Part shown: positions 41,328 to 51,102 of the stretch, one piece after another
Layout of the letters: each line of letters starts with the position of its first letter
Numbering within the stretch: position 1 is the first letter of the stretch
Assembly: GCA_963719345.1 (NCBI GenBank)
Contig: CAVRCA010000001.1
Coordinates: 1,364,001-1,428,000 of the forward strand
Length of the DNA: 64,000 nt
DNA from: CAVRCA01 sp963719345
Lineage (GTDB): Bacteria; Pseudomonadota; Alphaproteobacteria; Acetobacterales; Acetobacteraceae
Direction: 5' to 3'
Program-made: the position numbers and the translations under genes
Notes under the pieces: generated by a model
Seen by the model: only the letters and a program-made list of their open reading frames with translations
Told to the model about the DNA's origin: nothing
Database searches by the model: none

Positions 41328-43517
41328 TCAGGCCTGCGCCGGCGCGAGGGCGACTTGGTCCGGCCGGGGGTCGACACCCTCCCCCATTGCGAGCCGAACG
41401 ACCGCCTTGGCATTGCCCTTCAGCACCTCGTATTCGGTGGTCTCGCCGTCGCGCCAGAACCGGATGTCGAACGACTGCTCACCCACCCTGAGATCGAGCA
41501 ACGTCACGTCAGGCAGCCAGGCCGGCAGCAGCGGATCGACGAACAACCGGGCGCCGGGCGCGTCCGGGACGATGCCCAGCATGGCCTGGATGAGCATGAA
41601 GGCGGAACCGGCCGCCCATGCCTGGGGCACATTGGCGCCCAGATACTGGACCGGGAAGCTGCCGTCCTCCCGCTGGATCCCGGCATAGAGTTCGGGCAAC
41701 TGGTTCGACAGGAAGTGGCCGGCGGCGCGGCTGACGTCATGCGCGATCGCCGCCGCCTCGGCGCCGAACCCGTACCGCTTGAAACCGAGTGCGATGATCC
41801 CGTTGTCGTGCGGCCAGACCGAGCCAGTCTGGTAATTGTACGGATTGAAGGCCGGATTGAGCGCCGACAGGGTCCGGACGCCCCAGCCGCTCCACATGTC
41901 GGGCTGCATCAGCCGCTCGACCACCTTCGCGGCGCGGTCGGGTCGCACGATCCCTGACCACAGGCAATGCCCCGCATTGGAGGCGATCGTCAGGATCTTC
42001 TTCTTGTCGCCGTCGAGGCCGTAGACGTAGAAGCCAAGACCGTCGTCCCAGAACGCCTCGTTGAATCGCTCATAAAGCGTCCTGGCCTTGTCGCGCAGCG
42101 TCGCTGCCCGCTCCGGATGGCCGAGTTCGTCGAACACCTCGGCCATCCGGCGCCACGCATCGTAGACGTAGCCCTGTAGTTCGCAGAGCGCCTTCGGACC
42201 CTTGACGAGCGAGCCGTCCGCATAGACCACGCAGTCGCCGGAATCCTTCCAGCCCATGTTCTCGTAGCCGACGTCCGAGCGCGTCTGGTACTCCTGGAAA
42301 CCGTCGCCGTCGCGATCGCCGTATCTGTCGATCCATTCGAGGCAGCCTTCCGCGGTCGCCAGGTTGCGCTCGAGAAGGCTGCGGTCCCCGGTCGCGCGCC
42401 AAGCCGCGTGCAGCACGACGAGATAGAGCGGGGTGGCGTCGGCGGTGCCGTAATACGGCGTGTGCGGGATCAGCTTGAAGTGGGCCAGTTCGCCGTAGCG
42501 GAGCTCATGAAGGATCTTGCCGGGCTCGGCGTCGCGATGCGGGTCGTCCACCTTGGACTGCAGCGAACCGAGGATCTCGAGCGTGCCGCGCGCGAACTCG
42601 GGATAGATGAGCAGGTTCTGCAGCGAGGCGATCAGGCTGTCGCGCCCGAACGGCGCCACGAACCAGGGCAAGCCCGCGGCGGGCAGGAACACCATGTGGT
42701 CGGTGCCGGCGATCGGCAGCCGCAGCGCCGCCATGTCCTCGAGCGCCTGACGATACAGCCGATAGAACTCCTCGTTGCTGGTGCGGATCTTCATCACTTT
42801 CTGCAGCCAGTCGGCCAGCGCTTCGGCGTGTTCCGATCCGTGCGTTCCGGCAGTACACTCGGCCGGCGCGTTGGTCAGCGTCGTACCGTCCTGCAAGTCG
42901 TAGCACAGGCAGCAATGCCAGGACGCTTCCGGCTCAAGGATCACCTCGAAGCTGATCCGCCCGTTGGCATAGACGGCGCGCGAGCCCTGGTTGCGGGCAA
43001 GGATCGTCACCGCGCGCGCGAAATCGCCGTTGACGTAAGTGGTGCGGAGTTCCTGCTGTTCCTCCGACCAGATGGTCTCGATCCGTCCACGCCGGACGAT
43101 GCGGTTGGCCTTGACCTCGAAAATGTCGGCGAAGTCGCAGCGGACCGCGATCTCGAGCTGGAAACGTACGGTCTTCGGACCGTGGTTGGTCAGGTCGAGA
43201 TCCTCGTGCATTCCGCCGCTGAGCGCACGGCTGAGGACGAAGCTCAACGTGCGCTGCGGAATGACGCCGTCCTGCGTCACGATCTCGCTGTTGGTGAGGT
43301 AGACCCGGGCTCCGTAGTAGGTGACAGCCCCGCCGTTCAGCAGCTCCCAGGTTTGCCCGTTGGCGTAGACCGTCCAGGCGCTGATGAGGCGCGTGTCGCG
43401 GAAATAGAGCCCCTTGTCGCTCGGCCAGAGAATCCGTCCGTCCGGCTCGCTGACCAGGATGGTCTCACCCTGGTGAATTGCGGTCTGCTGCGGACCGACC
43501 TGAACCCTGAACGGCAT
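41328..43517 (-). CDS. Amylo-alpha-1,6-glucosidase / glycogen debranching-type protein
   Basis: 729 residues. N-terminal glycogen-debranching domain (GETILVSEPDGRILWPSDKG, LYFRDTRLISAWTVYANGQT) and a GH15-like (alpha/alpha)6 barrel: LPWFVAPFGRDSLIASLQNL, YGDRDGDGFQEYQTRSDVGY, ENMGWKDSGDCVV, and PYNYQTGSVWPHDNGIIALG. Acts on alpha-1,6 branches or related glucans in the cytosol; no signal peptide. RBS CAGGGAGAGACGC. No other glycogen genes are adjacent. Confidence 0.92.
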   Translation of the reverse strand: MPFRVQVGPQQTAIHQGETILVSEPDGRILWPSDKGLYFRDTRLISAWTVYANGQTWELLNGGAVTYYGARVYLTNSEIVTQDGVIPQRTLSFVLSRALSGGMHEDLDLTNHGPKTVRFQLEIAVRCDFADIFEVKANRIVRRGRIETIWSEEQQELRTTYVNGDFARAVTILARNQGSRAVYANGRISFEVILEPEASWHCCLCYDLQDGTTLTNAPAECTAGTHGSEHAEALADWLQKVMKIRTSNEEFYRLYRQALEDMAALRLPIAGTDHMVFLPAAGLPWFVAPFGRDSLIASLQNLLIYPEFARGTLEILGSLQSKVDDPHRDAEPGKILHELRYGELAHFKLIPHTPYYGTADATPLYLVVLHAAWRATGDRSLLERNLATAEGCLEWIDRYGDRDGDGFQEYQTRSDVGYENMGWKDSGDCVVYADGSLVKGPKALCELQGYVYDAWRRMAEVFDELGHPERAATLRDKARTLYERFNEAFWDDGLGFYVYGLDGDKKKILTIASNAGHCLWSGIVRPDRAAKVVERLMQPDMWSGWGVRTLSALNPAFNPYNYQTGSVWPHDNGIIALGFKRYGFGAEAAAIAHDVSRAAGHFLSNQLPELYAGIQREDGSFPVQYLGANVPQAWAAGSAFMLIQAMLGIVPDAPGARLFVDPLLPAWLPDVTLLDLRVGEQSFDIRFWRDGETTEYEVLKGNAKAVVRLAMGEGVDPRPDQVALAPAQA

Positions 43518-43661
43518 GCGTCTCTCCCTGTGTGCAGCTGCCCGGTGAGGCGTGCCGCCTCACGGCTGCGGACATCCGGCATCGGGGACATAGCGCATCG
43601 GGCAAGATGCCAAGAGAGATTCGGGCCCCGACAGGGTTTCGCCACGGGGCCCAACAAGTTA

Positions 43662-43688
43662 CGGCCGCGGGCAGGGCGCCCGCGGCCG
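43662..43688 (-). terminator. Strong terminator after the aceA/53-residue peptide unit
   Basis: 11-bp perfect GC stem, CGGCCGCGGGC (43662-43672) with GCCCGCGGCCG (43678-43688), loop AGGGC, followed on the minus strand by TAACTTGTT. A second inverted repeat GGGCCCCG/CGGGGCCC spans 43623-43652. Confidence 0.6.
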
Positions 43689-43717
43689 CATATCAGTCGG
43701 CTGGTCAATTCGGCGAG

Positions 43718-43879
43718 CTACTTGCCGGTGCTGGCCCAGTCATGGCTGTGCACCAGGCCGTCGTCGAACTCGTCCTCGCAGGCGATCTGCACCGCCGGCG
43801 CCAATGCGATTCCGGCCGGCTTCTCGGTCGCCCAGTGATGCCCGTGAACCAGGCCGTCGTCGAACATTTCGTTGTCCAT
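43718..43879 (-). CDS. 53-residue peptide with duplicated FDDGLVHxHxWA motif
   Basis: ATG at 43879 to TAG at 43718-43720, with AAGGGAG 8 bases upstream of the start. Residues 6-17 read FDDGLVHGHHWA and residues 38-49 read FDDGLVHSHDWA; between them is a 20-residue Ala/Pro linker with one cysteine (C34). The motif holds two or three histidines and a tryptophan, suggesting metal or cofactor binding, a modified peptide, or a short linear protein-binding motif. It follows the isocitrate lyase gene by 39 bases and lies before a strong terminator. I do not recognise the family. Confidence 0.75.
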   Translation of the reverse strand: MDNEMFDDGLVHGHHWATEKPAGIALAPAVQIACEDEFDDGLVHSHDWASTGK

Positions 43880-43918
43880 CGTCGTCACTCCCTTGTTTTG
43901 GGCTGCTGATCGGAGAAA

Positions 43919-45262
<1,344 letters not shown>

Positions 45263-45385
45263 CGTCACTCTCCGTCGCTTGCGTCGTCGGGGTCAATAAT
45301 TAACACCGCACATGCGAAGTTCACCCCTCAATCCCGGAAGGGGTTGCGCAATCCGGTCCAGTTCCTCACATCCAAACCCACAAAT

Positions 45386-45401
45386 CTGTAAATCCTGTAA
45401 A
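45386..45401. promoter_or_regulatory. Direct repeat CTGTAAA-TC-CTGTAAA at the regulator start
   Basis: Two exact 7-base copies at 45386-45392 and 45395-45401, 9 bases apart and ending one base before the ATG at 45403. The 140-base gap to aceA should hold both promoters; a TTAATTATT stretch near 45294-45302 is a likely aceA -10 region. The repeats could be the operator through which the RamB/ScfR-like protein controls itself and aceA. No ribosome site is seen for the regulator. Confidence 0.45.
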
Positions 45402-45402
45402 G

Positions 45403-46809
45403 ATGACGCGCACACTCATCGGCCGAACGGTCCGGCGCCTCCGGACCGACCGCGAGCTTTCCCAACAGGCTTTGGCCAGTCGGTTGGGGATCTCGGCGAG
45501 TTACCTGAACCTCATCGAGCACGATCAGCGGGCGGTGACCGCTTCGCTGCTGATCAAGCTCGCCGAGACGCTGCGGGTCGAACTTGCCATCCTGTCCGGC
45601 AGCGAGGAGCGGCAGCTCGAGGTCAACCTGCGCGAGGTGTTCGCCGACCCGCTGCTCGGGTCGGACGACGTGCCGGAAGCGGAGATCGGCCAGATTGCCG
45701 GGTCCAGCCCGAACGCGGCGCGGGCCGTGCTGGCGCTATATCGGGCCTGGCGGGTGGCGCGGGAAGATGCGGGGGGCATCGCGCTGCCCTCCGGCCGCCG
45801 CATCCTGCTGCCCAACGAGGAAGCGCGCGACCTGTTCAACGACCGGGCCAACTATTTCGCCGAGCTGGAGGACGCCGCCGAGGCGATCGCCGCCGAGCTT
45901 GGCGCGACACCCGCCGAGACCAATCATGCCATCGCCGAACGGCTGCGCCGGCAACACGGGCTGACCGTTACCGTGGGGCCGCTCGCCGGGGCGTTGCGCC
46001 GCTACGATCCGGCGAGCCGGGCGCTGATGCTGTCGGAGATGCTGCCCCGCGAGAGCCGCGGCTTCCAGATGGCGTTCCAGCTCGCCTTGCTGGAGACCCG
46101 CGAGGTGATCGAGACGGTGCTGGAGAGCGCCGCGCCGAGCTCACCCGAAGCGGCCTCCCTGATCCGGGTCGGGTTGCTCAACTACGTCGCCAGCGCGCTG
46201 CTGATGCCATACGCGCCCTTCCTCGCCGCCGCCCAGGAGTTGCGGCACGACATGGAAGCGGTCGCGGCGCGATTCGGCGTGTCGTTCGAGCAGGCGTGCC
46301 ATCGGCTGTCCAGCATGCAGCGGCCCGGCGCACGCGGGGTGCCGTTCTTTTTTCTGCGTGTCGATCCGGCCGGCAATGTCTCAAAACGGTTTTCCGGCGC
46401 CGGCTTCCCGTTCGCCCGGTTCGGCGGCTCCTGCCCGCGCTGGGTCGTACATGCCGGCTTCGCCACACCCGGCGCGGTCCAGGTGCAGGTCGCCGAGCTG
46501 CCGGACGGGGCGGCCTTCCTGTGTTTCGCCCGTGCCGTGAGCCGGCCGGCCGCGCATTGGGGCGAGCCGCGGCCGGTCCACGTGGTCGCGATGGGCTGCA
46601 ACATCGCCAATGCCGGCGAGCTCGCCTATGCCGATGGGATCGACCTCGACCATGCGCGGGTCGGCATCGGCCTGTCCTGCCGCTTGTGCGAACGGCCCGA
46701 CTGCCGCAGCCGGGCGTTCCCGCCCCTTGAGCACCGGCTGGCGCTCGACCCCAACTCGACCGGGATAAGCCCGTATCGCTTCGAGGCGCGCCGGGCAACC
46801 AAATCCTAA
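45403..46809 (+). CDS. XRE-family regulator of acyl-CoA/glyoxylate metabolism (RamB/ScfR-like)
   Basis: 468 residues. N-terminal helix-turn-helix (IGRTVRRLRTDRELSQQALA, LGISASYLNLIEHDQRAVTA), a middle region including FQMAFQLALLETREVIETVL and an IrrE-like part, then the DUF2083 C-terminal domain with cysteines (FARFGGSCPRWVVHAGF, GIGLSCRLCERPDCRSRAFP). RamB and ScfR proteins of this layout sense acyl-CoA or propionyl-CoA and control glyoxylate bypass and methylcitrate genes. Its place divergent from aceA supports control of isocitrate lyase. Ends PYRFEARRATKS. Confidence 0.93.
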   Translation: MTRTLIGRTVRRLRTDRELSQQALASRLGISASYLNLIEHDQRAVTASLLIKLAETLRVELAILSGSEERQLEVNLREVFADPLLGSDDVPEAEIGQIAGSSPNAARAVLALYRAWRVAREDAGGIALPSGRRILLPNEEARDLFNDRANYFAELEDAAEAIAAELGATPAETNHAIAERLRRQHGLTVTVGPLAGALRRYDPASRALMLSEMLPRESRGFQMAFQLALLETREVIETVLESAAPSSPEAASLIRVGLLNYVASALLMPYAPFLAAAQELRHDMEAVAARFGVSFEQACHRLSSMQRPGARGVPFFFLRVDPAGNVSKRFSGAGFPFARFGGSCPRWVVHAGFATPGAVQVQVAELPDGAAFLCFARAVSRPAAHWGEPRPVHVVAMGCNIANAGELAYADGIDLDHARVGIGLSCRLCERPDCRSRAFPPLEHRLALDPNSTGISPYRFEARRATKS

Positions 46810-46854
46810 CCATTTCTCGGGAATGGTGCCGGCCTCGAAGCGGAAGGGGCCGGA

Positions 46855-47745
46855 ATGGTCCTGCGGTCGCAGGCGGAGGACAACGACCAGGGCGTCGCGG
46901 TGACGCCGCACGGACGCGCGTTCCGGGTGCTTGACGATCCGTTGGTGCTTGCCGGCATGGCGGAATTCGAGAGCGGCGCCGGAGACGGCACCCTCAGTCT
47001 GCTCGACGCCATCCTGCCCCAATGCGACCAGATGGTGGATTTCGGCGCCTATCTCGGCTTCACGTGCTTGTATGCGGCTACCTACGTCCCGGAGGTGTTC
47101 GCCTTCGAGGCCAGTCCGGCCAATGCTGCCCTGCTGGCCCGCAACCTGGCGCTCAATCCACCGCTCCGGTCGCGCATCTGCGTTTTTCCGTATGCGATCG
47201 GCGCACGGAATGCCCGGGTCACGCTCTACGCTCCGGGCCGGGCCGGCTCGGCAACTTCCGTGTTCCCGACGATCGAGCTTGACACGGTGGTCAACGGCGC
47301 GCCGCAAGCCACGGTGCTGATGCGCGACGCCGGAACGGTGCTGGACGAAATCGGCATCGGTCCCCGCACGCTGCTGAAGATCGACATCGCGGGCGGCGAA
47401 TACGAGGTGGTGCCGGCAATCGCGGAGCTGCTGGCACGGACCCGTCCGGTGCTGCAGGTCGCGTTCCATCCCGCCAACATCGTGGTCGGGGCGGACGAGT
47501 ACGAGAACACGGCGGCGCGGCTCGGGCGGGCGCTGCGCGTCGCCGAGGCGCTGGCCTGCTACCGGTTCATGTATTGCCGGGTGGACGAGTGCTGGATCCG
47601 CATCGGCCGGGAGGACCGGATGGATTTCCTGCGGCAGTACCTGCTGTCGCCGAAGCCGGTGACCGGGATCGCCAGCCCGCAATACGGTTTTATCGGGGCG
47701 CTCGCCTTCGCCGATCGGGCGTTACCAGGGCTGGGAGACGGTTGA
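46855..47745 (+). CDS. FkbM family methyltransferase
   Basis: 296 residues, GGAAGGGG before the ATG. SAM site DQMVDFGAYLGFTCLYAATY, VFAFEASPANAALLARNLAL, and LLKIDIAGGEYEVVPAIAEL (family D-x-x-G-x-E). FkbM enzymes methylate hydroxyls of sugars or polyketides. The tail from about residue 230 is variable. It ends 2 bases from the convergent GlcG-like gene. Confidence 0.88.
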   Translation: MVLRSQAEDNDQGVAVTPHGRAFRVLDDPLVLAGMAEFESGAGDGTLSLLDAILPQCDQMVDFGAYLGFTCLYAATYVPEVFAFEASPANAALLARNLALNPPLRSRICVFPYAIGARNARVTLYAPGRAGSATSVFPTIELDTVVNGAPQATVLMRDAGTVLDEIGIGPRTLLKIDIAGGEYEVVPAIAELLARTRPVLQVAFHPANIVVGADEYENTAARLGRALRVAEALACYRFMYCRVDECWIRIGREDRMDFLRQYLLSPKPVTGIASPQYGFIGALAFADRALPGLGDG

Positions 47746-47747
47746 CC

Positions 47748-48179
47748 TCACCCCGGGTCGGCGGTGAAGCCTGCCGCCTTGATGCCGGCCAGCGCCGCCG
47801 CCTCGTCGTTGTCCGACGTATCCCCGGTCACCCCGACCGCGCCCAGCACGGCGCCCGCTGCCGACCGCAGCAAAACCCCGCCCGGCACCGGGATGAGCGA
47901 TCCGCCGACGGCATGGGTCACCGCGGCGACGAAATGCGGCCGTTCGGTCGCCGCCTTGGCGAGACTGCGCGAGCCCATGCCGAGGGAGATCGCGCCATGC
48001 GCCTTGCCGTGCGCGATCTCCGGCCGACGCAGGCTGGTCCCATCCTCCGCCGCGAACGCCTTCATGGCGCCGCGCTCGTCCAGCACCACGATGGCCAGCG
48101 GCTGGAAGCGCTGCTCGCGCGCATGGGCGAGCGCCGCCGTGACGATGGCCTGGGCTTTCTGCAAGGTGAGTTCGGGCAT
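47748..48179 (-). CDS. GlcG/HbpS family (DUF336) protein
   Basis: 143 residues. LTLQKAQAIVTAALAHAREQ, PLAIVVLDERGAMKAFAAED, and VPGGVLLRSAAGAVLGAVGV with TSDNDEAAALAG at the end, the usual DUF336 signature. HbpS binds haem; GlcG is linked to glycolate use. No such genes flank it here, so the role is open. No signal peptide. Confidence 0.9.
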   Translation of the reverse strand: MPELTLQKAQAIVTAALAHAREQRFQPLAIVVLDERGAMKAFAAEDGTSLRRPEIAHGKAHGAISLGMGSRSLAKAATERPHFVAAVTHAVGGSLIPVPGGVLLRSAAGAVLGAVGVTGDTSDNDEAAALAGIKAAGFTADPG

Positions 48180-48226
48180 GCCGGTCCGTCCACTGTTGCT
48201 GCTGCTGTTGCAGGGTGGCGGGCCGG

Positions 48227-48703
48227 TCAGCGCGCGTCCAGAGGCACCGCGGTCACGCTGTTGAAGGCGCTGCCGCCGGTGCTGAGCGTGATCGTCGACC
48301 AGACCACGTAGACCAGCACCCGCTTCTCCTTGTCGAACAGGCGGGTGACCCGGATCTCCTTGAACAGCGGGCTGGCCGAAGCGCCGAACACCACTTCACT
48401 GTCCGGCAGCTGGTCGGGGGCGCTGATCGTGCCGGTGGCCCGGCACGCGATGGAGAATCGGTTCGGGTCGGTGGCGAGACCGAGCGAGCCCTTCACGCCG
48501 CCGGTCTCGGCGCGCGAGACGTAGCAGGAGACGCCGGGCACCCGCGGATCGTCGTAGCGCTCCACCAGGATGCGGTCGTTGCGGCCGAGCACGCGGAAGG
48601 TGGTGTCGACCGTCCCGATGCGGCTCGGGTCGGCCGCCTGCACCCCCACCGAGAGAGTGCCGGCGAACAGGGCGGCAACGGCAAGAGATCGGACGAGGGT
48701 CAT
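48227..48703 (-). CDS. creA: CreA family secreted protein
   Basis: 158 residues. Signal peptide SLAVAALFAGTLSVGVQAAD. CreA signature: IGTVDTTFRVLGRNDRILVE, YDDPRVPGVSCYVSRAETGG, CRATGTISAPDQL and FKEIRVTRLFDKEKRVLVYV. Function unknown; two conserved cysteines could form a disulfide in the periplasm. Small gap to the GmhA-like gene. Confidence 0.92.
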   Translation of the reverse strand: MTLVRSLAVAALFAGTLSVGVQAADPSRIGTVDTTFRVLGRNDRILVERYDDPRVPGVSCYVSRAETGGVKGSLGLATDPNRFSIACRATGTISAPDQLPDSEVVFGASASPLFKEIRVTRLFDKEKRVLVYVVWSTITLSTGGSAFNSVTAVPLDAR

Positions 48704-48772
48704 ACGGGTATCCCAGCTGTGGTCGCGTGTGCGGTCGCGCCGGACGAGCCTCCGGCGACAGGCTTCGCCGCG

Positions 48773-49375
48773 TCAGGCCGCGGCTCCGAGCGGCAGGGCC
48801 AGGAGCCGCTCCTCGAGCAGTTCCAACACCGCATGGCCGAGGGCGATGTGGCATTCCTGGATGCGGGCGGTCTCGGTCGCCGGGACCAGCAGGACATGGT
48901 CGCAGTAGCCGATCGCCGGCTCGCCCGTCCCGCCGAGAAGTCCGACGGTCACGATCCCCAGCTCGCGGGCCGCCTGCAACGCCCGGATCACGTTGGCCGA
49001 CCGACCGGAGGTCGTCAGGCCGAACAGCACGTCTCCCGTCCGCCCGAGGCCGCGCAGCGGGCGCTCGAACACCCGGTCGAAGCCGTAGTCGTTCCCGGCC
49101 GCCGACAGGGTGGTTGGGTCGAAGGTCAGGGCGAGGGCGGGCCAGGACTCCCGCTCCACATGCGAGCGCAGACGCACCAGCAACTCCGTCGCGAGATGCA
49201 TGCTGTCCCCCGCCGAGCCGCCGTTGCCGCAGAACATCAGCTTGCCCCCGCCGCGCAAGCTGGCCTCGCAGGCCGCCACGGTCGCGATCACCGGCTCCAC
49301 CAAATCCGTGGCGATCCTCCGCTTCAGCTCCGCCGAGCGCAGCATGATTGCAGTGAACAGCTCGGTCTCGCTCAT
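48773..49375 (-). CDS. gmhA: Phosphoheptose isomerase (SIS domain)
   Basis: 200 residues from ATG at 49375 (GGAGG 11 bases upstream); a GTG six codons earlier is also possible. Makes D-glycero-D-manno-heptose 7-phosphate for LPS core. GKLMFCGNGGSAGDSMHLAT, LTFDPTTLSAAGNDYGFDRV, DVLFGLTTSGRSANVIRALQ and AETARIQECHIALGHAVLEL match the GmhA active site (Glu, His, Gln). Heptose genes are not adjacent, so a related sugar isomerase is possible. Confidence 0.9.
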   Translation of the reverse strand: MSETELFTAIMLRSAELKRRIATDLVEPVIATVAACEASLRGGGKLMFCGNGGSAGDSMHLATELLVRLRSHVERESWPALALTFDPTTLSAAGNDYGFDRVFERPLRGLGRTGDVLFGLTTSGRSANVIRALQAARELGIVTVGLLGGTGEPAIGYCDHVLLVPATETARIQECHIALGHAVLELLEERLLALPLGAAA

Positions 49376-49608
49376 GTGTCGGTTGGCCTCCACGTGCCCT
49401 TCATTTTATCCGCCCGGCGCCGCTCGCCGCCAGCACGGGGTTGACGCGCGACCGAGAAGCCGCCCTTTTGTTCGAATTGCCGGAAGTGAGTGGCCGGTCT
49501 GCAACTTCCAGTTAATGTCGGCGTAGACGAAACCGGCAGCGTCGAAGTAAGCACCGAACTCGTGTAAGGCGTTCGTGCAAGTAGCCTCTGTTCAAGATAG
49601 GAACCTTT
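49376..49608. other. Divergent gap with a possible element remnant
   Basis: 233 bases between gmhA and the SWIB gene. On the minus strand 49438-49560 reads GFVYADINWKLQTGHSLPAI followed by RTKGRLLG, without start or normal end. The word NWKLQTGH is one I associate with degraded ends of mobile elements in many proteobacteria, from memory. Promoters for both genes must also lie here. Confidence 0.35.
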
Positions 49609-49923
49609 ATGCCGACCAAGAAATCGGAGCCCAAAAAGAAGGCGACTTCGAAGGCCATCGACCCGCCCGCCAAGGGCGACAAGCCGAACGCCCTTCAGAA
49701 GCCGCTGCAGCCGTCGAAGGAACTGGCCGAGGTCGTCGGTTCTGATCATCTCCCGCGCGGCGAGGTGGTGAGCAAGGTGTGGGCCTACATCAAGTCCAAC
49801 AACCTGCAGAATCCGGACGACCGGCGCGAGATCCTGGCCGACGACAAGCTCCGGAAGGTGTTCGGCAAGGACAAGGTGACCATGTTCGAAATGAACAAGC
49901 ATCTCGCCCAACACCTGAGCTGA
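49609..49923 (+). CDS. SWIB/MDM2 domain protein
   Basis: 104 residues. Lysine-rich N-terminus (MPTKKSEPKKKATSK) followed by a SWIB domain: ALQKPLQPSKELAEVVGSDH, GEVVSKVWAYIKSNNLQNPD, RREILADDKLRKVFGKDKVT and MFEMNKHLAQHLS. Eukaryote-like fold found alone in many alphaproteobacteria and chlamydiae, with suspected DNA- or chromatin-linked role. Own promoter in the gap. Confidence 0.93.
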   Translation: MPTKKSEPKKKATSKAIDPPAKGDKPNALQKPLQPSKELAEVVGSDHLPRGEVVSKVWAYIKSNNLQNPDDRREILADDKLRKVFGKDKVTMFEMNKHLAQHLS

Positions 49924-49983
49924 CGTTGGACGGCCTCGCGGCCGTCCCCTAGGCTGATCGCGCCACCCTCAGGAGCGGGGCTG

Positions 49984-51069
49984 ATGGGAGGGGGTTTGAG
50001 AATCGAGCCTGCCGACCGTAGCGGCCCGTCCCGCTCGCAGCAGGCCGCCCGCATCCTTCTCGCGGCGGCCTTGACCGCGGCCGGCCTCTGGATCCTGCAG
50101 AGCTTCCTGCCGGCGCTCGCCTGGGCCGGGGTCTTCGCCATCGCCACATGGCCGCTCTACGAGCGCGCCCAGCGGCGCTGGCCCGCGGGACGGCACAACA
50201 TCCTGATCCCCATCCTCTTCACGGCTGCCGTGGCGTTGCTGTTCATCGTTCCGTTCGGCCTGGTCGCCGTCCAGCTCGGACGCGAAGCCCATTTTGCGAT
50301 GCAATGGATCATGCAGGCTCGCGACCAGGGCGTCCCGACTCCGGAGTGGGTGGCCCGTCTGCCGTGGCTCGGCGCCCAGGCGGCTCAATGGTGGCAGGCA
50401 AATCTGGCCGATCCGCAGGGTTCGGCTGAACTGCTCGGCAGGCTGGGTCGCGGCGAGTGGGTCGGGTTCAGCCGCCATGTCGGCCAGCAGGTGGTCCACC
50501 GCCTCGTCCTGTTCGGCTTTACGCTGCTCGCCCTCTTCTTCCTGTTCCGCGACGGGCGGCACCTGACCGAGCAGATGCTGGTGGCCAGCCGACGGGCATT
50601 CGGACCGCGCGGCGAGCGGATCGGGCGTCAGATGATTGCCTCGGTGCACGGGACAGTGGACGGACTGGTTCTGGTCGGATTGGGCGAAGGCGTGCTGCTG
50701 GGCATTGCCTACTACGTGGCCGGGGTGCCCCATCCGGCGATGCTTGGATCGCTGACCGCGCTGGCCGCAATGATCCCGTTCGGCGCCCCGCTGGTGTTCG
50801 GGGCGGCTGCGCTGCTGCTGCTGGCGCAGGGCGCGACCATTGCCGCGATCGGGGTGTTCGCCTTCGGATTGACGGTGACGTTCATCGCCGACCATGCGGT
50901 CCGCCCGGCGCTGATCGGCGGCGCGACGCGCCTGCCGTTCCTCTGGGTGCTGCTCGGCATTCTCGGCGGCGTCGAGACCTGCGGCTTGCTCGGCCTGTTC
51001 CTCGGCCCGGCGGTGATGGCGGCGCTCATTCTCCTGTGGCGGGAGTGGACCGAGCCGACCACTCCCTGA
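49984..51069 (+). CDS. AI-2E family transporter (PerM/TqsA type)
   Basis: 361 residues, CAGGAG upstream. Membrane protein with about seven or eight helices (ILLAAALTAAGLWILQSFLP, ILIPILFTAAVALLFIVPFG) and the conserved C-terminal pore region LGEGVLLGIAYYVAGVPHPA, MIPFGAPLVFGAAALLLL, DHAVRPALIGGATRLPFLWV, FLGPAVMAALILL. Family members export AI-2 or act as Na+/H+ antiporters; substrate unknown. Confidence 0.9.
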   Translation: MGGGLRIEPADRSGPSRSQQAARILLAAALTAAGLWILQSFLPALAWAGVFAIATWPLYERAQRRWPAGRHNILIPILFTAAVALLFIVPFGLVAVQLGREAHFAMQWIMQARDQGVPTPEWVARLPWLGAQAAQWWQANLADPQGSAELLGRLGRGEWVGFSRHVGQQVVHRLVLFGFTLLALFFLFRDGRHLTEQMLVASRRAFGPRGERIGRQMIASVHGTVDGLVLVGLGEGVLLGIAYYVAGVPHPAMLGSLTALAAMIPFGAPLVFGAAALLLLAQGATIAAIGVFAFGLTVTFIADHAVRPALIGGATRLPFLWVLLGILGGVETCGLLGLFLGPAVMAALILLWREWTEPTTP

Positions 51070-51102
51070 GGCGTCCGCCAGCCGGCCGCGCCGGCAGGAG
51101 CG

